A stretch of 64,000 bases of DNA from Scilla litardierei (taxonomy: Eukaryota; Streptophyta; Magnoliopsida; Asparagales; Asparagaceae): NCBI GenBank assembly GCA_030789695.1, contig CM061134.1:58535334-58599333 (forward strand). Reading direction: 5' to 3'. Shown here one piece after another: positions 10,092-20,029 of this stretch. Numbering within the stretch: the stretch's first letter is position 1; the number at the start of each line of letters is the position of its first letter. The position numbers and the translations under genes were made by a program. The notes beneath the pieces were generated by a model. That model saw only the letters and a list, made by a program, of their open reading frames with translations, had not been told where the DNA came from and searched no databases.

Positions 10092-12824
10092 TCATGGTGG
10101 TTGATACGGGTGATGCCTGAAGTTCAGCATCTCTTCTTCATTGGAGCTGAAGGCCTTTGGAGTAGTCGACGGCTGGAGAAATATTTGCTCGACTACCCTC
10201 CCCTTGTTTTTGGGATCCGGGGGCTTCTCTTTCGTGTTGGCGCTTCCCGCCATCTTTTTTAGGATCCGGACCTCGTCTTTAGTGAGGTCCATGGGCTCTT
10301 TCCCCGTTCTCCTCGCAGGAGGAGCCTTGGGGAACCCGGGAGGGGTCGTTCTTGTTGCACTCGCCTTCCCAGCATCTTCTTTGTTCTTGCGGCCGTCTCC
10401 ATCCTCTGAATCCCCCAAGTCATCGGGGGAGGGGGGGTTTCTTAAGAGAATCTCCCAGGAGCTCTCTTCAGCGGCTTTTTCTTCTTCTACCTCAAGCAAA
10501 TTACACCGAGGGTCATCTGGGGGATCGGGATACTTCATGGACAACCCCAGATCAAATTCAACTTTTTCTCCGCTGACGTTTAGAGAAAGTTTTCCGTTCT
10601 TCACATCAATCAAAACGCCAGCAGTGGCCATGAAGGGCCGTCCCAGGATGATGGGGGTGTGTGCGTCTTCATGCATGTCCATGACTACGAAGTCCACTGG
10701 CACATGCACCCCTCTTATATTAACGGGGAGGTCATCCACAATCCCCACCGGATATTTGACCGACCGGTCAGCTAGTTGCAGTGTCATACTGGTGGGCTCC
10801 AAATCACCCATTCCTATCCTTTTATACATCGACAAGGGCATCAAACTTACACTCGCTCCGAGATCGACGAGTGCACGATGAATCTTTACTGCCCCGATCG
10901 TGCAGGGAATTGAGAAGCTCCCCGGGTCCTTGAGTTTCGGCGGATTTGCCCTCTGGATGAGAGCGCTACATTCCGCCGTCAACACTACTTTCTCATTTCT
11001 AGACCCTCTAGTCACCAAATCTTTCAGGAATTTCGCATAGGAGGGGATTGTTTCGATTGCTTCTAGGAAGGGGATTTGCAGGCTCAGGTCCTTTACCATG
11101 GCGAAGAACTTGCCATATTTCTCATCAATTTTGGCCTGAGCTAACCGTTGTGGAAATGGCACAACGGGTTTGAACACTTTCGGACTCCCTTCCTCCTTCT
11201 TCTTCTTCTCTTCTTCAGAGACTCCCTCCGGAGTCATAGGATTTGATGACGAAGCACCTGCGTCGTTTGATTTTTCGATCGGTCTCTCAACGACCAATGG
11301 TGCTTCCGGTTTGCTAGGGGGCACTCTAGTAGGAATTTGTGTCCCGCTTCTCAGAACGATAGCGGACACATTTGTGTGCTCGTGCACGAGTGCCGATGTT
11401 TGGGTTGCTCCCCTCGGGTTCACCTCCGGTTGTGGCGGCAATTGGTTTTGTGACCTTGAAAGGTTCGCCACTTGTAACCCCAGCTGGGTTACTTGGTCCG
11501 TGAGGGTCCGCTGACCCATTTCCAGCTTTTGGTTGATCTTCTCCTGGTTGGTTATATATTGAGTCAAGAGAGACTCAACCGGAGAGACGGCCCTCTGTTG
11601 GCCATACTGATGCTGCTGCTGGATTGGCTGCTGATTCCTGGGGGCGTAAAATTGTTGCTGAGGTTGCTGCTGAAATGGTTGTTGCTGCGGCTGCTGAGGC
11701 GGCGAGGGCTGAAATGGTGGCCGGTAGCTGAAGTTTGGGTGGTTCCGGTTGTTTGGAGAGTAGGCCGGGTTGGAATTGGTCCTTGGCGGATACGGCGCAT
11801 TTCCCGTGGGGTTGTAAAATAGTGCGCTCGCTTGATCCAACGGTGGTGAGATGTCACCACCGTCGAATTCCCCAAAGAATTCGGATTCTACCGCTGAAAT
11901 TTGCCGTGTACCGGCCCCACCGGCTCCTACCATTAGTGCGGAGATCTGGGTCGAAAGCAAGTCGAACTTGCTTGAGAGTTTGTCGATGTCCTCGACTCTG
12001 TGTATACCCCCAGATCTTGGTGTTGCTCTCTCATCACACCACCGCTCATTGTTGGATGCCATATTTTCCAGAATATGTCCGGCATCTTCCTTGCTCCTAG
12101 ACATGAAGGAACCCCCAGCCGCGGTGTCCATAGAAGATTTCAGGTCATCCCTCAACCCATTGTAGAACAGATTAATAATCTGCCACTTCGGAAGCTCATG
12201 GTGAGGGCATTTTCTTTGCATCTCCTTGTACCTCGTCCAAGCTTCATGCAAGGACTCGTGGCTGGCCTGGGAGAAGGAGGAGATCTCACTCCTCAAATTC
12301 ATGGTCTTCCCCGGAGGAAAGAACTTCGTCAGAAAAGCGTTGGAGAGCTTCTCCCAGGTATTGAAAGTGTTGTGGTCCTTCCCCTTAAGCCATTACTTGG
12401 CTTTGTCTCGTAAAGAGAAGGGGAATAGCTTCAGACGGATAGCCTCAGTTGTGCCACCATTAATCCGGAAGGTGTCACACTTCTCCAAGAAGGAGTCTAG
12501 GTGCTCGATCGGGCTCTCCATGGGTGCACCCGCAAACTGGTCCTACTGGATCCATGTCACTAAAGACGGCTTTAGCTCAAAGCTTTGGGCCGCAATAGCT
12601 GGAGAACGGATGGCGGAAGTGGACTCGATAGATGGCATCGAGTACTCCAACATAGACTTGTGAGGCGGGGTGTTCTCCTCCATGGATTCGGGATCCTCTC
12701 TTCTTCGCTTCTCGGCGGCCAAACGCCTAAGGGTGGCATTAATCTCTGGATCGAGGGGAATCAAGTCGTCGAGACTTCTTGAACTCCTGCGCATGAAAAA
12801 CAACAAACACCCGTGAAGCGACAA
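10092..12824 (-). pseudogene. At1 gag-protease, interrupted by two stops
   Basis: One reading frame of about 910 codons. Gag core in the N-terminal half: the segment after the second stop has SLHEAWTRYKEMQRKCPHHELPKWQ...FYNGL, typical of Athila gag. A Gln/Pro-rich middle (near 11560-11760) follows, then a protease with VDLGASVSLMPLSMYKR near 10850 and IILGRPFMATAG. The active site is DLGAS rather than DSG/DTG, as is usual in this lineage. Stops: TAG at 12543-12545 and TAA at 12393-12395, both in place of Gln-type codons. The longest intact piece is 736 codons (10092-12302). No RT follows; the frame ends and the AGGCAA hairpin begins. Gag would form particles, and enzymes must come from another element. 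Confidence 0.9.
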
Positions 12825-12963
12825 GTGGGAAAGAAACAGATAAAATAAGAAATAAAAATAAGAAAAAGAAAAAAGAAAAAGGAGAATGCGAAAATTATCG
12901 CGAGGTAGGGATGAGAGCTAGACACGAGGGTTCAAGAGATCCTAAAATAACAAGCACGTTGCC
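12825..12963. other. At1 5' leader
   Basis: Short A-rich (plus strand) leader between primer site and gag. Nothing else seen. Confidence 0.5.
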
Positions 12964-12981
12964 TCCCCGGCAACGGTGCCA
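12964..12981 (-). other. Primer binding site of At1 (tRNA-Asp type)
   Basis: Minus strand matches TGGCGCCGTTGCCGGGGA, the complement of the plant tRNA-Asp(GTC) 3' end, with one A for G (position 5). It lies six bases inside the 5' LTR edge. Confidence 0.88.
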
Positions 12982-12987
12982 TAAACT

Positions 12988-14566
12988 TGACCGCGCACCC
13001 CGGCTTGCTATCCGCAAATGGCCGGGGGACCCGCGAGGGGTTTAGAAATTTGTAACCGCAAGCGCACGGTGTTGTAGTGTGGCTTGGGGGTCGAACACAG
13101 GGAGGCGAGGTTGTGCTTGAGTCAATTAGGACCTAAATCACTCCGGGGGCGAGCTAGCCCAAATCGGTAAATGGTTGTCACGGAAAGAAATAAAGGGTAT
13201 GAACAACAAGAAAGTAAACCAGGGACTTTGGTTTCCACTCCGACGAGAGACTCTCGCCGATACGGCCTACGGGTATGGATAGCGATCGGAATTAGGGTCT
13301 AATGGTGGGATGTTGCCTCTGAAAGTGGTACCGGCATCCCATGGGCCCGATATTCCGGTCGGTGCCCAGGATGATACACCGGACTTCCCGGATTCGATCA
13401 GCGGGCACTCCAGTGTCCATTAACACTGATCGATCCCGGGAGCACTAAGCCCGCAACGATAACTCCCAACGTCTCATCCTGCCGCTCCCGCGTGCTAGGA
13501 CTCGACGTCTACGCTATGGGTGTGAGCTATGGCTAGGGAGTCAACCGCCAAGTTTATTCCCCCTTGGCCCAACGGTCAAAGGCGGTCTTTTTCCCGCCGA
13601 TGACAATGAAACACCCAGCGTAACCGTTAGATTCCTAATCCCTATCGATTTCCTAACCCTATGGACGCATCGGGAAGAGCCCCCGAAGGGGTTTCCACCA
13701 AAATCCCAGATTTGGGAACTACTCACAAAAATCCATTAAAAAGCGATCTAAATAAAAATTAACCGTTAGAATCATAATCAGACGATTGTAATGCGGAAGT
13801 AATAGAGTAGTTAAGACAATACTAAAATTTGAGAAAGATCTGAAAACTTACAAAAGAACAGAAATTACAGCCGTCACATTGTGAGAAAACAGTAAAAAAC
13901 TCGCAGCTCTCATTTCTGGAACCCTAGGGGTTCTATTTATAGACTCTCGCATCAACCGATCGGTTGACAAGTCAACCGATCGGTTGATCCGTTACAAAAT
14001 AATAACAGAAAACGGCGAGCTTTCACCCGATCATATGAACCGGTCGGGTGAGTTCTTGAGTGACCGGTTGGATCTTGACGCCGTCGGGTGAATCGATCGG
14101 TTTGGTGCCCGTGTCTTCAGCTCCTCATCTTCAGCTACAGATGAACCGATCGGGTGAGAGTCACCCGATCGGTTGGCATTTTGCTCGAAAAGACAGAGAA
14201 CAGGCCCCTGCTGAACCGGTCTGTGAACCGGTCGGGTGACTTCCATATGAGCTCCGGCTGAGACCGGGTGGTGCACGCGTGCATCACCCGATCGGTTGGA
14301 GATGGCCAACCGACCGGGTGAGGGGCTGAAAGATGAATTCTTTGACGTTTGACCCCCTGGATCACGCGTGACTCCTCCCTTTGCTCCGGGGACTTGAGAT
14401 ATCATCGTTAAACGTCCCCTACGTGGTCAACCTCCTGCAAACATGGATAGGCAAAGAAAAGTGAAAGAAAACGAGAAAATACGAGAAAACGAATAAAAGA
14501 CGGCGAAAAACACGGAGAAACACAAAAGAAAACGTGCGTGAATATATGAAATATAAACGCACGTCA
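12988..14566 (-). repeat. At1 5' LTR
   Basis: Same length and ends as 5428-7006. It contains the same array (13952-14325) and TATA box (13933-13942), here positioned to drive gag. Confidence 0.96.
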
Positions 14567-14571
14567 CAAAG
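14567..14571. other. Target site duplication of At1, right copy
   Basis: CAAAG, identical to 5423-5427. Confidence 0.95.
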
Positions 14572-14647
14572 CCAAATAAGAAAGGAATAGCTAGAAGAGG
14601 ATTACCTGCGATAACCTCGTCCACAGCCCCGTTCTCCACAGCAGTCA

Positions 14648-15736
14648 TCAGAAAAGCCTGTCGCCTCGACGGAAAGCTTGCTGGAAAGCCTGCCTCTGTG
14701 GAACAAGAGCTGCTCCACGTCCAGCAGGAACAGACGCCCTCTGCTGCAACGACGACGCTGCAACAGGTGCCCTCCAAGGCTGCTTCGACCTCGGACAATC
14801 CTTCATGACATGGGTAGGATCCCCACGGACGACACACTGGCCCAGGAATCTCCTACACTGATCCTTGACGTGCCCGGTCCTGCCGCAGAAATGGCAAGTC
14901 TTCAGAATAGGCCCTCCTGGCCTCTTGAACTGAGTTGGCTGATTAGGCTTGAAACCAGGCCTAACCACCGCCCTGGCCTGCTCCATAGGCCTCTTCCCAG
15001 CACCAGAAACATGTCCCCTCCTCTGACTCAGGTTCAGCTCCTGCCTCCTTGCAGCGACCAGAACCTTCTGATAAGAGTCCAGATCAGAGGAAGACACAAA
15101 ACTCTGGAGCTCCAAAGCAAGTCCCTGCAGGAACCTCTGAGCCCTCTCATCAGCATCCTGCACCATCTTCGGTGCGAACCGACTCAGCCTAGTGAACTCT
15201 TGGTGGTACTGGTCCACCGTCAAGCTCCCTTGCTTCAGATCAATGAAACGCTGCATCATCTCCTTCTTAGCAGCCTTCGGAAAGAACTCCTCATCAAACC
15301 TGGACTTAAAGGTAGCCCAAGCTATCGGCTCCACCAACATCTTCTCTTCCGCAACCCACCAGTTCCGAGCGTTATCCTTGAGTTGCCGCTTTGCCAAATC
15401 AACCCATCCAGCCAGGGTGATCTTGGCCATCCTCAGGTTATCCTCAATGTTCCGAATCCACTCATCGGCAGCCAGAGGACCTTCAGACCCATCAAAATAT
15501 GCGGGACCCAGCTCCCGAAATTGCTTCGCTCCCGGCTCGGAGTGAGGGGCCTCCGGAGCCGCCCGAGGAGCTCGACCAGCCGGAGCATTCTGGACTTACA
15601 GGCGCATGCCTTGCTGCACCTGCATCATCTGAAGCATCATCCGCATCATCTCCCTATTGGTGGGTTCCCGCTCAGGCTCCTCGTCATGAGGGGGCGCACC
15701 ACTACCACCACCACGGGTGATTCGCCTTCCTGCCAT
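14648..15736 (-). pseudogene. Tk1 gag with zinc knuckle, one stop
   Basis: Starts at ATG 15734-15736 and runs toward the At1 insertion. The N-terminal part has WIRNIEDNL and the Retrotrans_gag pattern LAKRQLKDNARNWW...FKSRFDEEFFP...QYHQEFTRLSRFAP. The CCHC knuckle CHFCGRTGHVKDQC is near 14880. A TAA at 15596-15598 breaks the N-terminal end. Downstream the frame continues to a stop at 14648, before the 14567-14571 insertion point. The product packages element RNA. About 360 codons is a normal length for Tekay gag before protease. Confidence 0.88.
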
Positions 15737-15879
15737 CTAATGACACAGAAAACGAAACAATTAGACTCATAGCTTATGACTCGGACGTCGAACTTAGTTT
15801 ATTGGACATTCTAATATTATTATCGCTATTCCGACAATTCGCAGGTACAGAAGGACCTGCATGGGCCACCAACAAAACC
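15737..15879 (-). other. Tk1 leader between 5' LTR and gag
   Basis: 143 bp. The bases next to the LTR (minus: GGTTTTGTTGGTGG) do not match the tRNA-Met primer site usual in Tekay, and I could not identify another tRNA. Confidence 0.5.
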
Positions 15880-17858
15880 TGTCACGCCCCGCTTCCCTAA
15901 AATGGAGGCGAGACGTGAAAAGGTCCGCACGAGAGTGGAGCTGTGAAGCCCCAAACCCGATAAGCGTCAATAAATCGTAAGCAGGTCCCTGTAACCACAA
16001 ACGGAACAACAATAATAACTCAAGGAGAGACAAACAAAATCTCAATCTCAGAAATTGTCCAACATTAAAAATTAAGTTCAACATCCAGAAAAACCACCAG
16101 GCTAAAAGAAAGAGTCTAAAGGCCCAGAACAAGGCCAAACAAGGACAAACGTAAACAGAGTATAGGTGCTGCGCACCGACAACTACAGCAGTCTAAAACA
16201 AAAAGGGGAAGCTCAACGAAGACACTAGGACTGGTCCCCAGTGTCCACGTACTCCTCGCCAAACACAGACTCGGGCACGGCGTCCGCAAACACCTCGTCC
16301 TCAACAACGGACTCAGGCTCGGGATCTAACATGTGTCACCCAAAAGAGTAAAGGGGCACATGTCAGCAAGTCTAAAAGACTTGGGCAAGGAAACTGAAGG
16401 TAAGGTAAATTAGCAACCTAGCAGTTATAGTATGATGCATGTCAAGTATAGTATGGAAGTGACAAGTAAAGGGAAGTACAAGTAGCAAGTATGTCATGGA
16501 TAACAAGTAAAACACGGACAAGTACAAGTCAAGTGGTTCACGTCAAGTGAACAAGTCAAGTAAACAAGTTGTGCACAGAGATTCCGCCTGTTGGTTAGAG
16601 TGGCTGATCGGGCCAACTCCTAAGCTCAAGTGACCGTTTCTCTCTACCCCTCCACGTGTATCGAGCCAGGGAATTACCCCAAACACGGAATGCTCGCTTC
16701 TGGAACACGAGCCAGGAAGTGTATTTAACAAGTATGGCATAGGGTTATGCCTGCAACGCAGGTGCCTAGCCGGTAAACAAGTAGATCGGGCATTGGCTAT
16801 CAACCAACTCACGTAGCCCGCTTCTGGAACACGGGCAAGGAAACACAAGTATCGTAGCGTGTGCTACGAATGCGACATACAACATGGATAACATGGATGA
16901 CACTTAATTCACATACCGTTAATCAAAATAAAACATGACATGATAGTTATGCAACATGATAAATGACGGTCCTAGCTTCGTTGTCAAGCTAGTTCCTGAA
17001 ATTGTGCCTAGGCGAGTATCATTTCGTCGCCTAGTCTCTTTTACGCCTACAACAAGCAAATGGCCTAAGACATGGCCCAAACCCTAAGTGGCAAGTTTCA
17101 CTTGCCTAGCACCGAGGATGACGATCACGTAGGTTTGTCACACAAATGCTAGCTACGGAAAAGAGATCGCTGCCATGGCAAAACAACATTAGAACAACAT
17201 CCAACCTAATTTTATTAGGGTTTCACAAAAACACAACGGGTTATGAGAATATTAAGAGTTCGATTTATTACCGTATCGGAAGCGGAAGAACGATGTCGAG
17301 CAAGCACGGCAACGGAAGAAATGATCCGGGGAACCTAGGGTTCAGATCTAGAATGGATGGGGAAATTCTGGAGAAATGTGGTTTTGGGGATTTTTGGGGG
17401 TTGGAGATGACCTAGGGCATGGTGGTAGACCAAAATAGAGAGGGAAACTCCAAGGGAGGAAGGAATGGCTTGGGGAATTGTTGGAGAGTGATTTAGGGAA
17501 GAAGGGGGCACAGGAGAATGAAAGAGGGGTGAAAGAAATCGTGGGTGGGGTTTAAATAGAGAGTGCTGGCGGCTGCCCAGAAATTAGGGTTTCGACACTG
17601 ATTAGTCGGTCAAAGAGCAACCACTGACCGACTAGTTTGGGAACTAGTCGGTCGGTTGACCAACGCAGACCGACTAAGTCCAAAAAGTAACTCTTGCACA
17701 AAAATAGGATTTAGATTTAGTCGGTCAAAGAACAACTACTGATTGACTAGTTTGTCATCTAGTCGGTCGATGAACGTTCTTAGACCGACTAAGAATGAAT
17801 AGTACTTGGCATCAAAAATGAACATAGAGTTAGTCGGTTAAAGAACATTTGCTGACCG
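15880..17858 (-). repeat. Tk1 5' LTR, U3 start missing
   Basis: Ends (minus) with GGCGTGACA at 15880, as in Tk2 (21726). It matches the left LTR until 17858, where it stops inside the palindrome array; about 420 bp that are present at 1491-1910 are absent. TATA box at 17550-17559. Confidence 0.92.
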
Positions 17859-17872
17859 GTTAAAGAACATTT
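17835..17872. other. Tk1/Tk2 rearrangement junction with copied filler
   Basis: CGGTTAAAGAACATTT occurs at 17835-17850 and again at 17857-17872. The second copy sits exactly between the last Tk1 LTR match (17858) and the first Tk2 integrase match. It looks like a templated insertion made during end joining. Confidence 0.75.
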
Positions 17873-19244
17873 GTGTGTGCCAGCTGGGGATATTAGAGAG
17901 GAGTTGATGGTAGAGGCACACAGTTCGCCGTATTCTGTGCATCCTGGTGGCACCAAGATGTACCAGGATCTTCGTCTGAACTATTGGTGGCATGGTATGA
18001 AGAGGAGTGTGGCTCGGAGTGTGGCCAAGTGCTTGGTTTGCCAGCAGGTAAAGGCGGAGCATCAGCGTACGGCAGGGTTGCTACAACCGCTTCCGATTCC
18101 GGAGTGGAAATGGCAACACATCACTATGGATTTCGTGACTAGACTACCTCGGAGTCCGAAGCAGAATGACGTGATTTGGGTGATCGTAGATCGATTGACC
18201 AAATCCGCGCACTTTATTCCGTTCCGAGTGGGACAGTCCACTGAGGCTTTAGCGAGGAGACATATGGAGGTAAATTCCTTTACTCTCTGTTTCTATTTCC
18301 TTTTTCCTAGTTTAGATAGTGATGTAACGTGAATCGTGCAGGAGGTCGTGCGACTTCACGGAGTCCCCGTGAGTATCGTGTCAGACAGAGACACGAGGTT
18401 CACATCTCAGTTCTGCCAGAGTTTGCAGAAGAGTTTGGGTACGCGTCTGAGTTTCAGCACGGCGTACCATCCGCAGACGGACGGCCAGTCTGAGAGGACG
18501 ATTCAGATCTTGGAGGACATGCTGAGGGCGTGTATGTCGGATTTCAAGGGTTCATGGGAGGACCATCTACATCTGGTAGAGTTCTCTTACAACAACAGCT
18601 TCCAGGCGAGTATTGGCATGGCGCCTTTCGTCGCTCTTTATGGGAGGAAATGTCGATCGCTATTGAGTAGGGATGACGTTGGTGATCGGGAGCTGTTGGG
18701 ACCTGAGATGATTGTGGAGGCTGTGGATGTGGTCAGGAACATTCGGGAGAGGTTGAGGATTGCTCAGGACCGTTTTAAGCATTGGGCGGATGCTAAACGT
18801 CGTCCTTTGGAGTTTCAGCTGGGCGACCATGTGTTCTTGAGGATTTCCCCGAATCGTGGTGTGATTCGCTTTGGGAAGCGAGGGAAGTTGAGCCCGCGAT
18901 ACATTGTACCGTTTGACATTCTGGAGAGAGTTGGCGAGGTAGCCTACCGCTTAGCCTTGCCGCCATCTTTGGATGGAGTTCACAATGTTTTCCATGTCTC
19001 GCAGCTTCGTCGATACATTAGCGATCCATCTCATGCTGTGGATTTCTCGGAGATTACCGTTCGCCCTGATATGACGTATGACCAGCAGCCAGTGCAGATT
19101 CTGGACAGGCGTTAGAAGTCACTTCGGAACAAGGTTGTCAATCTTGTGAGGGTGATGTGGCGACACGGCTCGCCAGGAGAGTCTACTTGGGTGAATGAGG
19201 ATGAGATGGGAGAGCGTTTCCCACTTTTGTTCCCGGACACGTGA
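17871..19244 (+). pseudogene. Tk2 integrase with C-terminal chromodomain-like tail
   Basis: Starts inside the HHCC region (H...HSGG-like, YWWHGM, KCLVCQQVKAEHQR) and shows the first catalytic Asp (ITMDFVT, near 18125), a 72-bp intron-like insert (18270-18341), the second (SIVSDRDTRFTS, near 18375), the Glu region ([14 protein letters not shown], near 18470), the GPF/Y-like segment (SPRYIVPFDILERVG) and a tail ESTW...FPDT. A TAG at 19113-19115 separates the last 43 codons; Tk1 has a Gln codon at that place. The core is otherwise open, so this fragment is in better shape than the Tk1 integrase. Confidence 0.9.
18270..18341 (+). other. 72-bp intron-like insert in Tk2 integrase
   Basis: GTAAAT...GTGCAG, 72 bp, phase 0, pyrimidine-rich, with an in-frame TGA at 18330-18332. 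Both flanks are open in the same frame. Same position and size as in Tk1. Confidence 0.62.
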
Positions 19245-19278
19245 GTGTTGGGAAATTCCGAGGACGGAATTTTTCTTA

Positions 19279-19290
19279 AGTTGGGGAGGA
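19279..19290 (+). other. Polypurine tract of Tk2
   Basis: AGTTGGGGAGGA immediately before the LTR start TGTAACG at 19291. Confidence 0.88.
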
Positions 19291-19560
19291 TGTAACGACT
19301 GGTTTTCATGTATTTGGATTATTATGTTATATATATATATGTTTTGGTGGATTTTCTCCTCATGTGTGGTTTTCGTCTCCGTAGCTTTCATTTTCGATCG
19401 TTTCGTCGTGATTTTCTAGCTTCTTCCTTATAATCGTCGATTTTGGAGTAAGTCATTCGTGACGGGCTTCATATCGGTCATATCTTATTGTTAGATCATG
19501 CCTAGGGGTCTTAGGAATCTATCCGGAGCTTCGCGCTCGATTTCGGAACTTTCTGTACAC

Positions 19561-19982
19561 GTTAGCCGGTGTAAGAAGGGGAACCGACCGACTAGATGAC
19601 GATTTAGTCGGTTGGCAAACCTTCATGGACCGACTAGTGGGCTTAGTAAATTACTCAGGAGTTACTGTTTATCGTTAGTCGGTCTAAGAACATTGGTCGA
19701 CCGATTAGGTTGCAAACTAGTCGGTCAGCAATTGTTCTTTAACCGACTAGCTCTATGATCATTTTGATACCAAGTACTATTCATTCTTAGTCGGTCTAAG
19801 AACGTTCATCGACCGACTAGATTTGAAACTAGTCGGTCAGTAGTTGTTCTTTGACCGACTAAATCTAAATCCTATTTTTGTACAGGAGTTACTGTTTGGA
19901 CTTAGTCGGTCTGCGTTGGTCAACCGACCGACTAGTTCCCAAACTAGTCGGTCAGTGGTTGCTCTTTGACCGACTAATCAGT
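19561..19982. repeat. GACCGACTAG / CTAGTCGGTC array in Tk2 U3
   Basis: Four to five inverted pairs in 420 bp. Individual arms have drifted but pairing is mostly kept. Repeated spacers carry GGAGTTACTGTTT (19656, 19885). Confidence 0.9.
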
Positions 19983-20019
19983 GTCGAAACCCGAATTTCT
20001 GGGCAGCCACCAGCACTCC

Positions 20020-20029
20020 CTATTTAAAC
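20020..20029 (+). promoter_or_regulatory. TATA box of Tk2 LTR
   Basis: CTATTTAAAC about 40 bp after the array, identical to the Tk1 box. Confidence 0.72.

Larger units (their letters stand above)
5428..14566 (-). mobile_element. At1: Athila-like element with gag-protease only
   Basis: A complete 9139-bp minus-strand LTR element inside Tk1. LTRs at 5428-7006 and 12988-14566 are both 1579 bp, start TGACGTGC and end TGCGCGGTCA on the minus strand, and differ by roughly 25 substitutions with no indel by eye. It has a tRNA-Asp-type primer site (12964-12981), a broken gag-protease gene (10092-12824), a conserved hairpin (10027-10045), an internal palindrome array with TATA box (9527-9897), a short third ORF (8797-9096), an internal and a terminal hairpin plus purine tract, and no RT, RNase H or integrase. 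It fits the class of non-autonomous gag-bearing LTR elements (TR-GAG). Confidence 0.93.
1..17858 (-). mobile_element. Tk1: Tekay-like chromovirus (Ty3/gypsy), split by At1
   Basis: Minus-strand LTR retrotransposon read from right to left: 5' LTR (15880-17858), leader, gag (14648-15736), insertion of At1 (5428-14566), protease, RT, RNase H, integrase with a chromodomain-like tail (1957-5371), polypurine tract (1911-1926) and 3' LTR (1-1910). The order PR-RT-RH-IN is that of Ty3/gypsy, and the IN C-terminal tail with the W(K/R)-G-E-x-T-W type pattern is that of chromoviruses. The left LTR is cut by the window edge; by comparison with the complete 2436-bp LTR of Tk2, about 520 bp lie outside. 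The right LTR lacks its U3 start. Gag and pol carry several stops and frameshifts, so this copy is dead. Clade is inferred from protein appearance only. Confidence 0.88.

Noticed and set aside
14678..15772. 364-codon plus-strand frame
   Set aside because: Antisense shadow of the Tk1 gag.
15841..15879. Primer site of Tk1
   Set aside because: No match to tRNA-Met or another tRNA that I can recognise, so none is claimed.
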